From Phyllostachys edulis (lineage: Eukaryota > Streptophyta > Magnoliopsida > Poales > Poaceae), in contig CM070550.1 in the NCBI GenBank assembly GCA_036346405.1, positions 17,642,115-17,706,114 on the forward strand: a stretch of 64,000 bases of DNA. The letters are read 5' to 3'. Shown here one piece after another: positions 45,214 through 55,734 of this stretch; within the stretch, counting starts at the first letter, position 1, and each line of letters begins with the position of its first letter. The translations under genes were made by a program, and so were the position numbers. The notes under the pieces were generated by a model. The model did no database searches. It was not told where the DNA came from and worked only from the letters and a program-made list of their open reading frames with translations.

Positions 45214-45286
45214 GACACACTGGAGTATACCATTTGCTTCGTGCCGTAGAGGATTGGCACGAAGCAAAGGTACACTCAAGTGTGTC
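45214..45286. ncRNA. candidate miRNA-like hairpin, copy 2
   Basis: The arms are 45214-45245 and 45256-45286, with loop GTAGAGGATT. Compared with copy 1, three base pairs near the loop have changed on both sides together (TA to CG, TA to CG, AT to GC), while one other position has become a mismatch. It lies in a longer duplicated block (about 44825-45070 and 45165-45391). Confidence 0.55.
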
Positions 45287-45289
45287 AGG

Positions 45290-46560
45290 ATCGACGAAGA
45301 AAATGCTAAGCAAATGTTTAATGCTTCATGTACAGAAGACTAGCCTTTAATGAAGACATAGAAACAAAATAGAATCAAGTAAAACTTTCTTTCTGGATTA
45401 AACTCTCAGCCAATAAAAGGTCTAGAGATTAACAAAGGCACAAACACTATTCCAACATATTGATTGATGATATTATGTACTCTATGAGAGTAGCTAAAGA
45501 ACAAGTCTTTGCCATCTCAATCCTATTGTCTATACTCTTCATTAAATGAATATGATAATATAAATTCAAACTATGAGCTCTAAACAATACTTTGCTTAAT
45601 CACAAATGATCTCAACTCATAACTAAAATAGATTAAACTTCCATCAAACAGAGGAGGCCGACGCGGGAGGAGGGAGGTGCAGGGAGGAGGCCGACACGGG
45701 AGGAGGACGGCGCAGGAGAAGGCCAGGCAGAGGGCATACAGACTACTTCAAGGAACTCGAAGTCTTTTACCGAACTAGCTTTCCAAAGTAGATCAGACTT
45801 CCAAATTTGCCACAAATCCTTCAGATACTACCTCTAGCTTCAACTCTCGAATTCTCTTGAAGTCTCAACAAGGCTCTTTTACTTCCAAAGCATTGCAATG
45901 GCTTTACTACCAAAGCATCAAGAACTACATTGGCTTTACCAGATGGTAATGGATTCCAAGATTATAATCTTTATCAATTCTAGCCATCTTCGCCTCATAT
46001 TCAGATCCGATCGAGTGAAAATATATTTCAAGCTTTTATGATCGGTATATCTCGCAATGACATCGATGAGGTAATGACGCCAAATCTTCAAGCATGCACC
46101 ACGCGCTAATTCAAATGGTAGGGTAATTCTTCATGGGGCCTTAAGATGCATGTTTACGCTTCTTCCTTCTTGCATCAGACACATCCTAACTTGACGCCAA
46201 GCATCACAATAGATATCAAAATCCAAATATCCCAAAATCAAGATCCTAGAAGAATCACAAACTAGTCATTAGATTACCAACAAAAAATACTCTCAATAGA
46301 ACTGAACATGAAGACACGAGGTTTCAATAGAACTCAACATGAAGACATAAAAGAACATGAAGACACAGTTCAAGGATAAAGCTTAATTATCGATATAACA
46401 AAGATCCACTTCAAATGCTAGAGATCAAATGAACCGAAGAATCGAATAACTAGCTTTCAAACCGAAGTAACCAATTAATAGTACATCATATTGACAAAGA
46501 GTTCTTCCCATGTGATGTTCTCATGGCGCCTCATGCGCCGCGTAAATTTTCCCATCATAT
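45290..46560. other. AT-rich CACTA interior without genes
   Basis: Only short frames are found. At 45645-45725 there is a purine-rich block of GAGGAGGCCGACACGGGAGG units similar to that at 47265-47360. No splice or coding pattern is convincing. It may be intron sequence of the minus-strand CACTA genes. Confidence 0.5.
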
Positions 46561-46654
46561 TGACAGTAGCAAGTAATACAATAGAGCTCAAGTATGAACT
46601 ATATCACATTCAATCTCGTTATGGCGAGTTCATCACGGAGCATGTCCGTAGAAA

Positions 46655-46795
46655 GTTGGCGGACGGGTCCTCATGAATTCAACCAACTTGATGGTCCCGA
46701 TGACCATGAGCGACGGGCCTCCCCGACGTTGTTGTTGATGTTGTTGTTGTTGTTCATGGTCCGATCCGTCATCAGATCCGAAGCCCGCCATGAAA
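46655..46795 (-). pseudogene. possible gypsy gag N-terminal fragment inside the CACTA
   Basis: The minus strand gives MAGFGSDDGSDHEQQQQHQQ followed by KLVEFMRTRPPTFYGHAP and a stop. The -EFMRTRPPTF- pattern resembles the start of the gag core in several grass gypsy elements. It lies between two direct copies of an ~80-bp block (about 46565-46645 and 47003-47085). The fragment is short and the call tentative. Confidence 0.35.
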
Positions 46796-47219
46796 GCTCC
46801 GGGTTCAAGTCAATAGGTGGTGTGGGTGGCACTACTCTGTAGGGGTTTGCTCATTGCCTTCGATCCTTGGGCCCGGATCCACCGCGCGTGCATGGCTAGT
46901 CCGAATCCGTCGAGCACAAGGTGAGTTAAGATCTAGACAGGGATAGATTAAACCCAACAACACACAGAAACTTCAATGAAATAATCTTTATTAATATTTT
47001 AAAAGTAATACAATAGAGCTCAAGTATGAACTAACTATCACATTCAATCTCAAGATAAGACAGAGTTCATCACAGAAGAGCATGTCAACAAAGCCCATCG
47101 ATCAATTTGTAATATCTTTAGTACTAGATTCGTAAATCGTAACTAATACGATCAAGGTGTCAACTAGCACTGCAAATATATATATGGAAAGATCAACCGA
47201 ATCGCCACAGAGGAGCAAT

Positions 47220-47640
47220 ATTCACAGAGAGGATGCCGCACAAGAACTCACTTGCAAGGAGGAGGCCGCAGGGAGGAGGCCAAGGGAGAAGGGGGGCAGA
47301 GGGAGGAGGCCGACACGGGAGGAGGACACGCAGGAGGAGGCCGACACGGGAGGAGGACAACAAGGGAGGAGGAGGCAGAGGCAGACACCGGCTGTGGGAG
47401 GAGGATTGCAAAGGCTGCCGATGTCGGGGCGACGCGCCGAGATTGGAGGCGGCGACGCTGGGCTTACGGCGGGAGGTGAACGGGGCGCCGAGGTTTGGGG
47501 CGGCAAGACCGAGGTCGGCGCCGAGGTCGGGCGACGGCGCCGAGGTCGAAGTCGGCGTGAACGGGCGAGCCCTAAACCTCGAGGAGGCGAACGAAGCGCG
47601 AGAGCCTAAGGGCGCGAAAAGGAAGTGACGAGCGAGAGCA
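47220..47640 (-). other. GC-rich purine block, possible 5' exon/UTR of the minus-strand CACTA gene
   Basis: Tandem GAGGAGGCCGACACGGGAGGA units give low-complexity frames on both strands that I do not accept as proteins. On the minus strand a TATA-like CTTTTTATAAAG lies just upstream at about 47655-47670. So this could be the start of the transcription unit that continues toward 41400. Confidence 0.4.
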
Positions 47641-47659
47641 AAACCCTAGCGTTCCCGCT

Positions 47660-47905
47660 TTATAAAAAGTATATCATGATGGTTTTATTAAAGAACCGCT
47701 CGTGATAATTGATCACGCACGGTTCCATTAAGGAACCGCTTAATGGAACCGCTCAGTGATATAGTTCCATATCACGCATTTGCGCTTATAAGAATCGCTC
47801 GTGATATTTCCATATCACGCACGGCTTCTCGAGAAAATCGCTCGGATATCTCTTATCACGCATGCTTCTATTCTAAAACCGCTCGTGATATATCTCCTTC
47901 CGAGA
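47660..47905. repeat. internal copy of CACTA subterminal-type repeats
   Basis: GAACCGCTCGTGAT and ATCACGCACGGTTCC motifs recur here, 1.6 kb inside the right end. They are the same kind as in the terminal arrays but more decayed. They sit between divergent candidate genes (minus from about 47640, plus at 48232). Confidence 0.65.
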
Positions 47906-48231
47906 GAAGAACAAGTCTTCATTTTCCCGCGTGTCTCTTCGCTCACGCATCACACGGCTTCATCTCTTCATTTTCCAACATCGCCATAGCCTCCCCAAAT
48001 ATCTCTTCGCCTCCCCGCCCCAAATTTTAGATCGAACTTGTTCTATAAATAGATGTCCCTTCTACAATGTATATATTTCACACAACCTCATTGATCCCTT
48101 TTCTCCACAAAAACAGTAAATGGTTGCCTCTTCGCTTTCTTGTCGCCGACATTGATGGCCTACCGCCGCGACTGCACACGCACCTCTCTCACAGACATTG
48201 AACCGCGGTCAGGAAGAACACTACTTCAACA

Positions 48232-48633
48232 ATGTCTTCACCTCCGTCCGAGAATTTGCCGGAGGGTGATGCCACCTTTCGCCGCCTTGACATCCTCCTC
48301 CGCCGTGTCCTCCGGTGATCTCCCACTTTCGTGAGTTTACAAGCAGCCATCGACGTGGTCCTCCAAAACGACGCAGCACGCCTCTGTGAGGCTTTGTCAC
48401 TTGACCATGACCGACGAAAGGTGCATCGAAGTCGCACTGTGCCGAGACCCCTCAAGCAAGAGAAGACAGCCTATGGGCTCAATTCTTCTTGGTTCAACAA
48501 TCCGAGGGTCTTTGAAGACACTCAACGAAAAGCGCTAAGGTGGACGATTTCAGCTTCGCTCGATCACGAACTGCTCGCCCACGCCGCCAACGAAGTATTG
48601 AAGACGGAGATAGCAGCCTACCTCCGCCGCTAG
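48232..48633 (+). pseudogene. small CACTA ORF of unknown function with one internal stop
   Basis: The frame starts MSSPPSENLPEGDATFRRLD, meets a TGA at 48316-48318 and continues unchanged to a stop at 48633. It includes LQAAIDVVLQNDAARLCEAL, AYGLNSSWFNNPRVFEDTQR and HELLAHAANEVLKTEI. Apart from the stop it encodes about 130 residues, mostly helical and charged. The frame continuity across the stop argues for a once-real gene. I do not recognise the family. It lies near the right end of the CACTA, opposite in strand to the Ulp1-like gene. Confidence 0.5.
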
Positions 48634-49094
48634 AAAAACTTTATTTATTTATAGGTTTCTATTTTTTTAAATCTTTTTGTAAGCGACTGGCCACGCTGTT
48701 TGGCCATATATACGAAAATTCCAAAATGAATTATTACAAATGTATAGGTGAGAAAGATCCTTTATGACTGGCCATCAATATCAAAGATGACAAGTCCATA
48801 ACACATCAACACATGACAATTTCACGTTGACATCAAAATATATTTCACGTTGAAAGGAGGAAGGATGCGGCAGTGCATCACCGACGAGGGAGAGGACGAT
48901 GGCCTAGGGATGCACACGGCCACGGGAGAGGGCAACAAGGTGGCGGCGATGAACGAGCCTGAGGATGCGCACAGGTGAGGACGACGGCCTGGAGGTGGCA
49001 AAGAAGGCGGTAGTGGGACATGTGGCCTCCAGAGCGGCAAAGGCGCAGAGGCAAGGGCAAGGCAAGCAGAGGGATGTGTCAGGGGCAATTTATA

Positions 49095-49475
49095 TGATGC
49101 CAGGATATCACAGACGGTTATTAATTCGAACTGTCTGTGATAACTAATTATCACAGACGGTTCTTATTCAGAACCGTATGTGATAATCCTGATTATCACA
49201 GACGGTTATTATTGAGAACCGTGTGATAGTACGTACGCTTCTAAATAAGAACCGCTCAGGATTGGCCGATTATCGCAGACGGTTTGAGAATAGAACCATC
49301 TGTGATAATTCACAGATGGCTCTATTAATGAACCGTCTGTGATAGATGACTATCACAGACATTTGCCCTAAAAATACTGCTCGTGATAGGTCGCTCGCGC
49401 CACACGCCGGTCCGGACAGACCCAACACAAACGGTTCCAAAGGAACCGTCTGTGATAGGGCGTTTGCTATAGCCT
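49095..49475. repeat. right subterminal repeat array of the CACTA
   Basis: ATCACAGACGGTT and its inverse AACCGTCTGTGAT alternate here about every 40-50 bp, ending at the terminal repeat. The motif class GACGG dominates, whereas the left array is mostly GAGCGG. Confidence 0.85.
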
Positions 49476-50992
49476 CTTTTGTAGTAGTGGGTGCTCTGGT
49501 CAGAATCGACCAAAATACTAGAGGATCTACAATGACAAGAAGAAGAGAAGCTCAAGACTCTAAAAGAAAAACCCACCAGAGGTAAATACTTACATAAGTC
49601 CTTCTTTTCATGTATATGTTACCTGGTCGTTTTCTTGGTCTTTAGTTTGAAGCGCGCTGAAGCAAAATCTGGCCAGACTCGCCTTTCTTTTCTTTCTCGC
49701 TCGATTAACTTCACCTGCTCAACCTAGGGCTGGTCAGACCCCTCATGTCCTCCGACTAGAGGCCAGAAGAAATATTCTCGACCAGTTGACCGAGAATAAG
49801 ATCCTTGACCATCTGGTCTGAGGGTGTGGATTCATCGACCTCTAGAACAGTTACTTCAGTAGCAACTGATAGGTCCTGAGCGGCCACATTGGGGTCCACA
49901 ACAACCGCCTAAATTAATAATCAAAGTTAGTTAGGTGGTGAAAATTCTTATCTAGCATATACATTTCTGTTCGGTTACCTACCTCTATAAGACCACCATC
50001 CCGTGTGGTCGTAGAAGTGGTTGGAGCATCAATTGGCTCGCAACTTTCAGTGGCCTCATCGGTCATCAATCCGACCGACTGCGCATCAAAGAGGATTTAC
50101 GGTGAAATCGATCGAAAAACATACAAAAGATGAAAAGTGGTTGATATTTTTATCTTAAATCTCTCAGCCCTCTATTCTGTGGAAATAACCGCTAAGATCT
50201 GAGGGAAATCAGCTTTCTCGCTAGGCTCTTCGGCGCAGATCATTTTGATTTGGCTTCTGGTCTCATCAGGAGACAGAGCTGTAAGGATAAACAAGAGACT
50301 TTAGGATCATAGAAATAATCAACCAATGTAAGCAAACTGGTCGGAATCTTTCAGGACTTACCCTCCTTGGAGCCTTTGGTTGCATCGTCACGACCAATGT
50401 ATTAGAGCATCGGATGTGCTCGGGCCTTCAGGGGGCTAATCCGGCGCATAGAAAAATCCCTTACTATGTGCCTGGAGGTTAAACCCTTGATACTAAGGAG
50501 TTTGATGGCTTCAACCCATCTCCCCACTTTTCCCTCCTTTTTCACGGATGAGCGCCATTCTGGATTCTCGACCGTCTTGTTACTAGCATAATAAAGGCTG
50601 TGTGTTTGCGTAATCGTCATGTAGAACCAGTTTTTCTTCCATGACGATCACGAAGATTTTGAGTACATACGAATGTACTCATCGGCCTTCCCATCGTGGA
50701 GGCGCAAGGTTCACTCTTCAGGCATCCCGGTCGTCTTCCCCGTCTTCGCCATTCTGTAGTAGTACTTGAAGAGATCCAGATCTGCGGAAATCCCCATGTA
50801 CGCTTCGCAGAGATAGACAAAGACGTTGAGGTTGGCGATGGCGTTGGGGGCAAGATTCACCAATTTGACTCCGTAATGCTCCAAAACCTTGGGGAGAAAG
50901 GAGTGAACTAGTAGCCTGAATCCGCATTCGATATATGCGAGAAAAACAGAAATTTCCCCATCTTCGCTGCTCGGGGAATGCTCTCCGGCCGC

Positions 50993-51989
50993 TAGGGATG
51001 GCAATGGGGCCATTCCCCGCTGGGGAGTGGTAGACCATCCCCATCCCCGTGACAAGAAAAAATCCCCGTCCCCGTCCCCATCCCCATCCTCGGGTACTAT
51101 TTTTCCCCGTTCCCCGTCCCCATCGGATTTTCGTGGCTCCGCAGGACCTGCACTCAAATACACATACAACTCAAGCATGAATTCATCATTCATGGATACA
51201 CTCATACACATAAATTTCTCAAGCCTCCCAAACAAGGATATGTTAAGATATTAAGCATTAGTGAAGCTCAGATACACAACTGATATGAATCTAACACAAG
51301 TACCACAAGCTCATATACACAACTGGATATGAATATAACAGATGCTCATATACACAAGCTCATAGTCATATACACAAATCTAGATATGAATCTAACAAAG
51401 CTCATATTAATACACAAGTACCAACAGAACCTCATATACCGTAGATCGGCCATTTGTTGGGGAGGAAGACCGTAGGCAGTGTCGGCGTGCTGCTGCGGAG
51501 AAGATCGGCGTTGGAGGAGGCATCAAGGCTTGAGGAGGCGCTTGAGGAGGAGGCATCGGCTGGCTGTTGGGGAGGAGGAGCGGGAGGCAGGAGGAGGCGC
51601 TGGTCGGAGGAGGCGCGAAGGCCTGAAGGAGGAGTAGGTGTCATGAGGAGGTGAAGGCGCTGGGAGTTGGGGCGGATGGGAACGAAGGAAATGGGGACTT
51701 GGGGTCTTGAGGAGTTGGGCTACGATCGCTAGGGTTACGCAGCAGGTAGCGCAGATGCACTCGGTTGGGCCTTAAGGGACAACAAGGATGTGCCTCAGAA
51801 GTTGTGTTATCTGGGCCCCATCTGCAACAGGATGGGGAGCAGGGGAATAGCCCCATCCTCGCCTCACCCGATGGGGAATGCTTTTTTCAAATTAATATCC
51901 CCGTGGGGAATGAAATAGTCCCAAACCAGCTCCCTAATAGATGAATTCCCTATCGGGGAATGGGGAATGGGGCCCCATTGCCATCCCTA
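50993..51989. mobile_element. hAT-like non-autonomous transposon
   Basis: The element begins TAGGGATGGCAATGGGGCC and ends with its exact reverse complement. The flanks CCGGCCGC (50985-50992) and CCAGCCGC (51990-51997) match at 7 of 8 positions, consistent with the 8-bp duplication of hAT elements. CCCCATCCCC-rich tracts lie next to both ends. No transposase is present. Removing it restores the gypsy-1 antisense frame. Confidence 0.88.
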
Positions 51990-52452
51990 CCAGCCGCTGA
52001 TCTCCAAGAAATCAGATCCTTGTTAGGAAGCAACCCGACCTTCTCCAAGCTCTCAAGCCTCTTCTCACTCAAATCGGAGGCCGACTAGATTGTGATAAAA
52101 TCCGACATGGTTGAGTTTTGGGTAAAGGAAGAAAGGAGGTCGTAGGAAGTTGTAGACAAGAGGAGGTCGGAGGCGATTATTCTTTCGGGAGATGAAAAAG
52201 GAAAGTGAGAGCCGTAAAATCCTAAAGCCCTGTGCTAAAGAGGTTTTATAGCCGGAATTCTTTAACTGCATCAGGGGAGTTACCCAAAGTCCAACAGACA
52301 AAAAAACTCGTCGAGTCCCAAGGCGGTTTCTCAACTTTAAAGTGAATACAAATCATCTCGCATATCACGGGATTAAATGAGGGTTTGCCCGATACGACTT
52401 CATCGGAAGAAAGTGTTCACACGATTAATTTATTTAAATTTCAGGGGCTAGC

Positions 52453-53131
52453 TGACGAGGATTAGAATCTCTATGTATTACTTTAATACATAATGAAAGA
52501 CCATATGTCTTCATGGTCGTAACCCCTAAGGCTAACAACAACTGTGGTCGTAAGGATTCCAAAGGTTACATAATGGGCATCCTGGTCGGATGAGCTCCTG
52601 TACCCAATCTCCGACTAGATAACTGCTCGTAGAAGCAATGAACTGGCATTCAAATCTAACTCCAAGTATATTCTTTACCGTGTAATGAATGGAACACATG
52701 TCATATTTGTTCTATACCACGCGACGTTTTATGGTCCTAAGACACTAACAACAACCACCCTACGGATTGAGTATCTCACAAACACACAACCGCCGAATGG
52801 TTGATACTTTATCAATCGTTGCCTCGTTTCGATCAGTCGCGGCACTTCCAACAGGCGTCTCTTCAAGGAAGCAACTGCCACCTCTTCGACGGTTATTTAA
52901 AGATGGAGCGCGGATCAGACTGTATCGGATTGAAGCACTGCAATCGGCATTAGATTCATGTTTCAAGTCTGATTCCAGAAGATAGCAAGCATTACACTTA
53001 GTGTAATTATGATTAGTCCACTGCCTAGTCGAGGGCAACCCCTGTAATAGCCAGTTCATAGCAATAAAAGAGCAGTCTCATTCTCTCCCAAGAGCTCTTT
53101 GCCATTTTCCTCTGTTTATTTCATGAGATCG
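52453..53131 (+). repeat. gypsy-1 3' LTR (3' end truncated)
   Basis: It begins TGACGAGGATTAGAATC after a polypurine-like stretch TTTCAGGGGCTAGC (52439-52452). It matches 3265-3958 up to CTCTGTTTATTT. The last part, ending TCGACA in the 5' copy, is missing or strongly changed. AATAAA at about 53065 and a TATTTAAAG box at about 52896 are conserved. Confidence 0.87.
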
Positions 53132-55304
53132 TGTGGTGACCCGACTAGGGGCTATCCCGAGAGGTCCTCCAAGACCTCCCTGGGAGTCCACCAGGACCTC
53201 CCAGGAGGTCCAAAGGATCTCTCGGGTAGTCCTCCTAGGCCTCCCAGGAGGTCCAGCTTGGACCTCCTAGAGGTCCAGGGTATTGACCCGAGGAGGTCTT
53301 GAGACTCAGGACATCCCCAAGAGCCATAACCAGACCTGAGGGAGGTCAAGAGACCAACCCGAGGAGGTCATGAGACTTGGAGAAGTCCTAAACTAGTCCC
53401 CAAGGATCAATGGCTAGTTCTCACAGCAATTACAAGTGATAACATACATCCACAAAAGACTTTATTAACAGCAAGAGAGTTGATTACAAAGTTACTTACA
53501 AGCCACAACAACAAAACAAAATACACAGCAGAAGCAAAATCAAGTCCATCCAATACACCATAGGTAATTGGCTGGAGGGCGCGGCCCAATTGTTCTGGTC
53601 CTCATCATCTTCAAAGGAGTCCTCTCCTACTCAATTTATCAAATCAAGCAAGAATGAGCACAACAACCATGCTCGCAAGTTACACCCGTCAAATAACAGA
53701 ATGACATGCATAAGTGGATATCTCAAAGGAAGGCTTAATATGGTTGATTTGTATAAAGCCAAGTTTATTTCAAATACTAGTACTAAGTTCCAAGGCAGAT
53801 AATAATAATTAAATTTATTTGCAAAGCATTAATTTTACAGTTGGATAATATTCATCAACAAAGTGTGAATGATACCCTCCTATCACAAGGCTACCCGCCT
53901 AATACCCATTTGGATAGCAATCCAAAATCAATTTCACAAACCTTTTTAAAACAAAACCAAGAGCTAACTTTGAGTGGCTTTGCTAGCATGTCCATGACCG
54001 TGGACACGGCTATTTGAATAGATTTACACTCTGCAGAGGTGTACAGCTTTACCCACATGACATGTCTACTCTAGTTTGTTTGGCATTCGTCAACGCCACC
54101 TCACACTTCCTTTGGTGAGAGGCCTAGAGCACATGACAAGGCCTTTACAATGCATCGCTCCACCGCAGTCCACCCTCACTAAGGTTTCAACCCCTTTGGA
54201 TTACCCATCCGCAGGGTTCAGGCCCCCTCTTGCGCCAGGTGGGACTACGAAGGTCATAACATGACTATCCACCACACCAACAGGATCAACCACGATGGAT
54301 CTTTGCAAATTAGTCGGATAGGTCCCGCCCACACAGGACATGTGGTTGCACGATAGTGGCTAGCAAGATGCGGCTCGCAGACATATTCTTAACTGGCTTG
54401 GGCGGCTACCACAAAACCCTGGGCCTCAACCCTATCCGGGTTGAGCCCATGCATAGACATGCACCAACCAAGCAAACCAATCCGCCCCTGTCCAAACTAT
54501 TTTCCATTTTCTTTGCTTTTCAAAATATTTGCAAAATCACCACGTCAACCCAATGTCATGGATTAAAACATTTAGACAACATTGGTCTTTTGGCAGAAAA
54601 ACTTCCCAAAACAAGATTTTGGTCTAAGCATGACTAAACATACATTTTCAAGAGATCCTGGTTCACACTATTGCATCAACCAGATTTTAACTAGGGTGAC
54701 AACATGTTTGGTTCAATGTCAAGATTGGCCATACAAAGGATTTGGGCATAACTATGAACTTAAAGACAGATATTGAAATAAGTAAGTAAAGTAAGCATGC
54801 ATAAACCTTTGAAATAGAACATAGTAATTTGAAGTAAGGGGTGCAACATAGTCAAGGGTGTAACTTGCCTTGCTCAAAGGCTCGAGTGTCTTCTTCTTCC
54901 TCAAGGAACTTGGGCTTCTCCGTGCCTTCACAATCTACACGGTGGAAAACAAAACAACTCAAGTAGAGCTCAAATAAGATCCAAAGAAACTTCAATGAAA
55001 CTCCAAAATAAAACCAACAGAGAGGCTAGGTGCTCTGGAGGAGATCCAAGGAGCTTGCTGGAGGAGGTCCGAAGCTAAGGAGGGGAGGTCCAGAGAGCTT
55101 GGAGGGAGGTCCAAGAAGTTGGTTGGTTGAGCCAGAGAGTGAAAAATGAGAAAAAGGTAAAGAGGAAGGGTTGCCCAAACTTATATAGCCAAATCCATCA
55201 AGATTTCTAAGGGCTCTCAAGCTCAAAAGTAAGTGAAGAAAATGATGGGAGTAGGTAAAAGATAAGACAAAAGGTAGCTCAGTGCTGCCAAAAGGTAGTA
55301 GCAT
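53132..55304 (+). repeat. unclassified gypsy-type LTR-like sequence, left part
   Basis: It begins TGTGGTGACCCGACTAGGGG, then GGAGGTCC-type repeats to about 53400, then low-coding sequence. The features CTCTGCAGAGGTGTACAGC near 54030 and GAATAGATTTACACTCTGCAG resemble LTRs of grass Tekay/Del-type gypsy elements. No pol frame is seen. The plus orientation is a guess based on the TG start. It continues after the inserted element at 63058. Confidence 0.5.
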
Positions 55305-55734
55305 TGTTGTAGGTGTAAAAACCAAACACGAGTAAGAGGGTAGACGTCGGCCGTCTGACGGGCCATCGTCCACGAGGGTAAAAAGTGACACGAGGATTTA
55401 TACAGGTTCGGGGGTCCGAGAGGACCGCCCTACTCCTGTCGGTGAGCCAACGGGGGGTTACCTCCGGAGAGGGAGCCCCCGAGGGCTCACCAATTTTGAA
55501 CATGTTGCTTTATTGCTCAAGAGAGCTCCCCTCTTGAAAAGAGAGGTACATGGGGTATTTATAGGCTCCCGAGCCTATACAAATGACCAAAATACCCCTT
55601 GGGGATAGCTACACTTATTAGTACAAGCGAGGGGTATTACAGTCTTCTCTAAGCATAATTGTAGTCCTGTGATCCTTATGCGTAGTCTTCACAAGGCACT
55701 CTGCCACTCTATCAGGATGAATTATTCTACAACA
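55305..55734 (-). repeat. 3' LTR of the non-autonomous element
   Basis: This 430-bp LTR has, on the minus strand, a TATA box CTATAAATA near 55557 followed by AATAAA near 55510. This order supports the minus direction. It differs from the 5' LTR at a few positions, mostly in its last 60 bp. Confidence 0.9.

Larger units (their letters stand above)
40833..49489 (+). mobile_element. CACTA (En/Spm-like) transposon
   Basis: The left end CACTACTACAAGAAGCC and the right end, read inward as CACTACTACAAAAGAGGC, are terminal inverted repeats. GGT flanks both sides (40830-40832 and 49490-49492), the 3-bp duplication typical of CACTA elements. Both ends have subterminal arrays of inverted motifs. Inside are a degenerate minus-strand gene set with a Ulp1-like protease and a TNP-like region, and a small plus-strand ORF. 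I see no TNP2-type transposase domain, so it is probably non-autonomous. The orientation on the plus strand is arbitrary. Confidence 0.92.
39612..52108 (-). pseudogene. gypsy-1 antisense ORF, split by a CACTA and a hAT-like element
   Basis: On the minus strand it starts MSDFITI at 52108. Once the element at 50993-51989 is removed it reads DLISWRSAAGEHSPSSEDGE, then ISVFLAYIECGFRLLVHSFL and VKLVNLAPNAIANLNVFVYL. This is the same PF04195-like domain as gypsy-2. Further exons are at 50620-50400 (GRWVEAIKLLSIKGLTSRHI), about 50200 (FPQILAVISTE) and, beyond the CACTA (40833-49489), 40829-40540 (IFKDEELNEAWGRISDRQAK). A coiled-coil C-terminus ends SFALAKLKVSDPHKS and, after a frame change, at 39612. 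In-frame stops are present. Conserved layout in two diverged elements suggests past function. Confidence 0.78.
3265..53131 (+). mobile_element. gypsy-1: Tat-lineage Ty3/gypsy retrotransposon with nested insertions
   Basis: This element has a 5' LTR at 3265-3958 and a matching 3' LTR at 52453-53131, both beginning TGACGAGGATTAGAATC. The internal order is primer site, gag, protease, RT, (RNase H lost), integrase, then a long 3' region with an antisense ORF. Insertions at 8096-12777, 13028-37938, 40833-49492 and 50993-51997 account for about 39 kb, leaving about 10.6 kb of element. No target-site duplication is visible because the 3' LTR loses its last 30 or so bases near 53131. It lacks a chromodomain, as Tat elements do. 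Homology to gypsy-2 is clear throughout. Confidence 0.88.

Noticed and set aside
44956..45286. Identity of the CACTA hairpins with rice miR820
   Set aside because: The arm sequences do not resemble miR820 as I know it. Only the setting, a hairpin in a CACTA, is similar.
47157..47628. Plus-strand frame of 150 residues rich in Gly, Arg and Glu
   Set aside because: It is a purine-rich repeat (GAGGAGGCCGACACGG); three overlapping frames are equally open, so coding is not supported.
51027..51254. Proline/serine-rich frame in the hAT-like element
   Set aside because: It is translation of CCCCATCCCC simple sequence next to the terminal repeat; no transposase motif.
54076..54776. Short plus-strand frames in the unclassified LTR-like region
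   Set aside because: They show no domain, have poor starts, and lie in sequence that looks like non-coding LTR.
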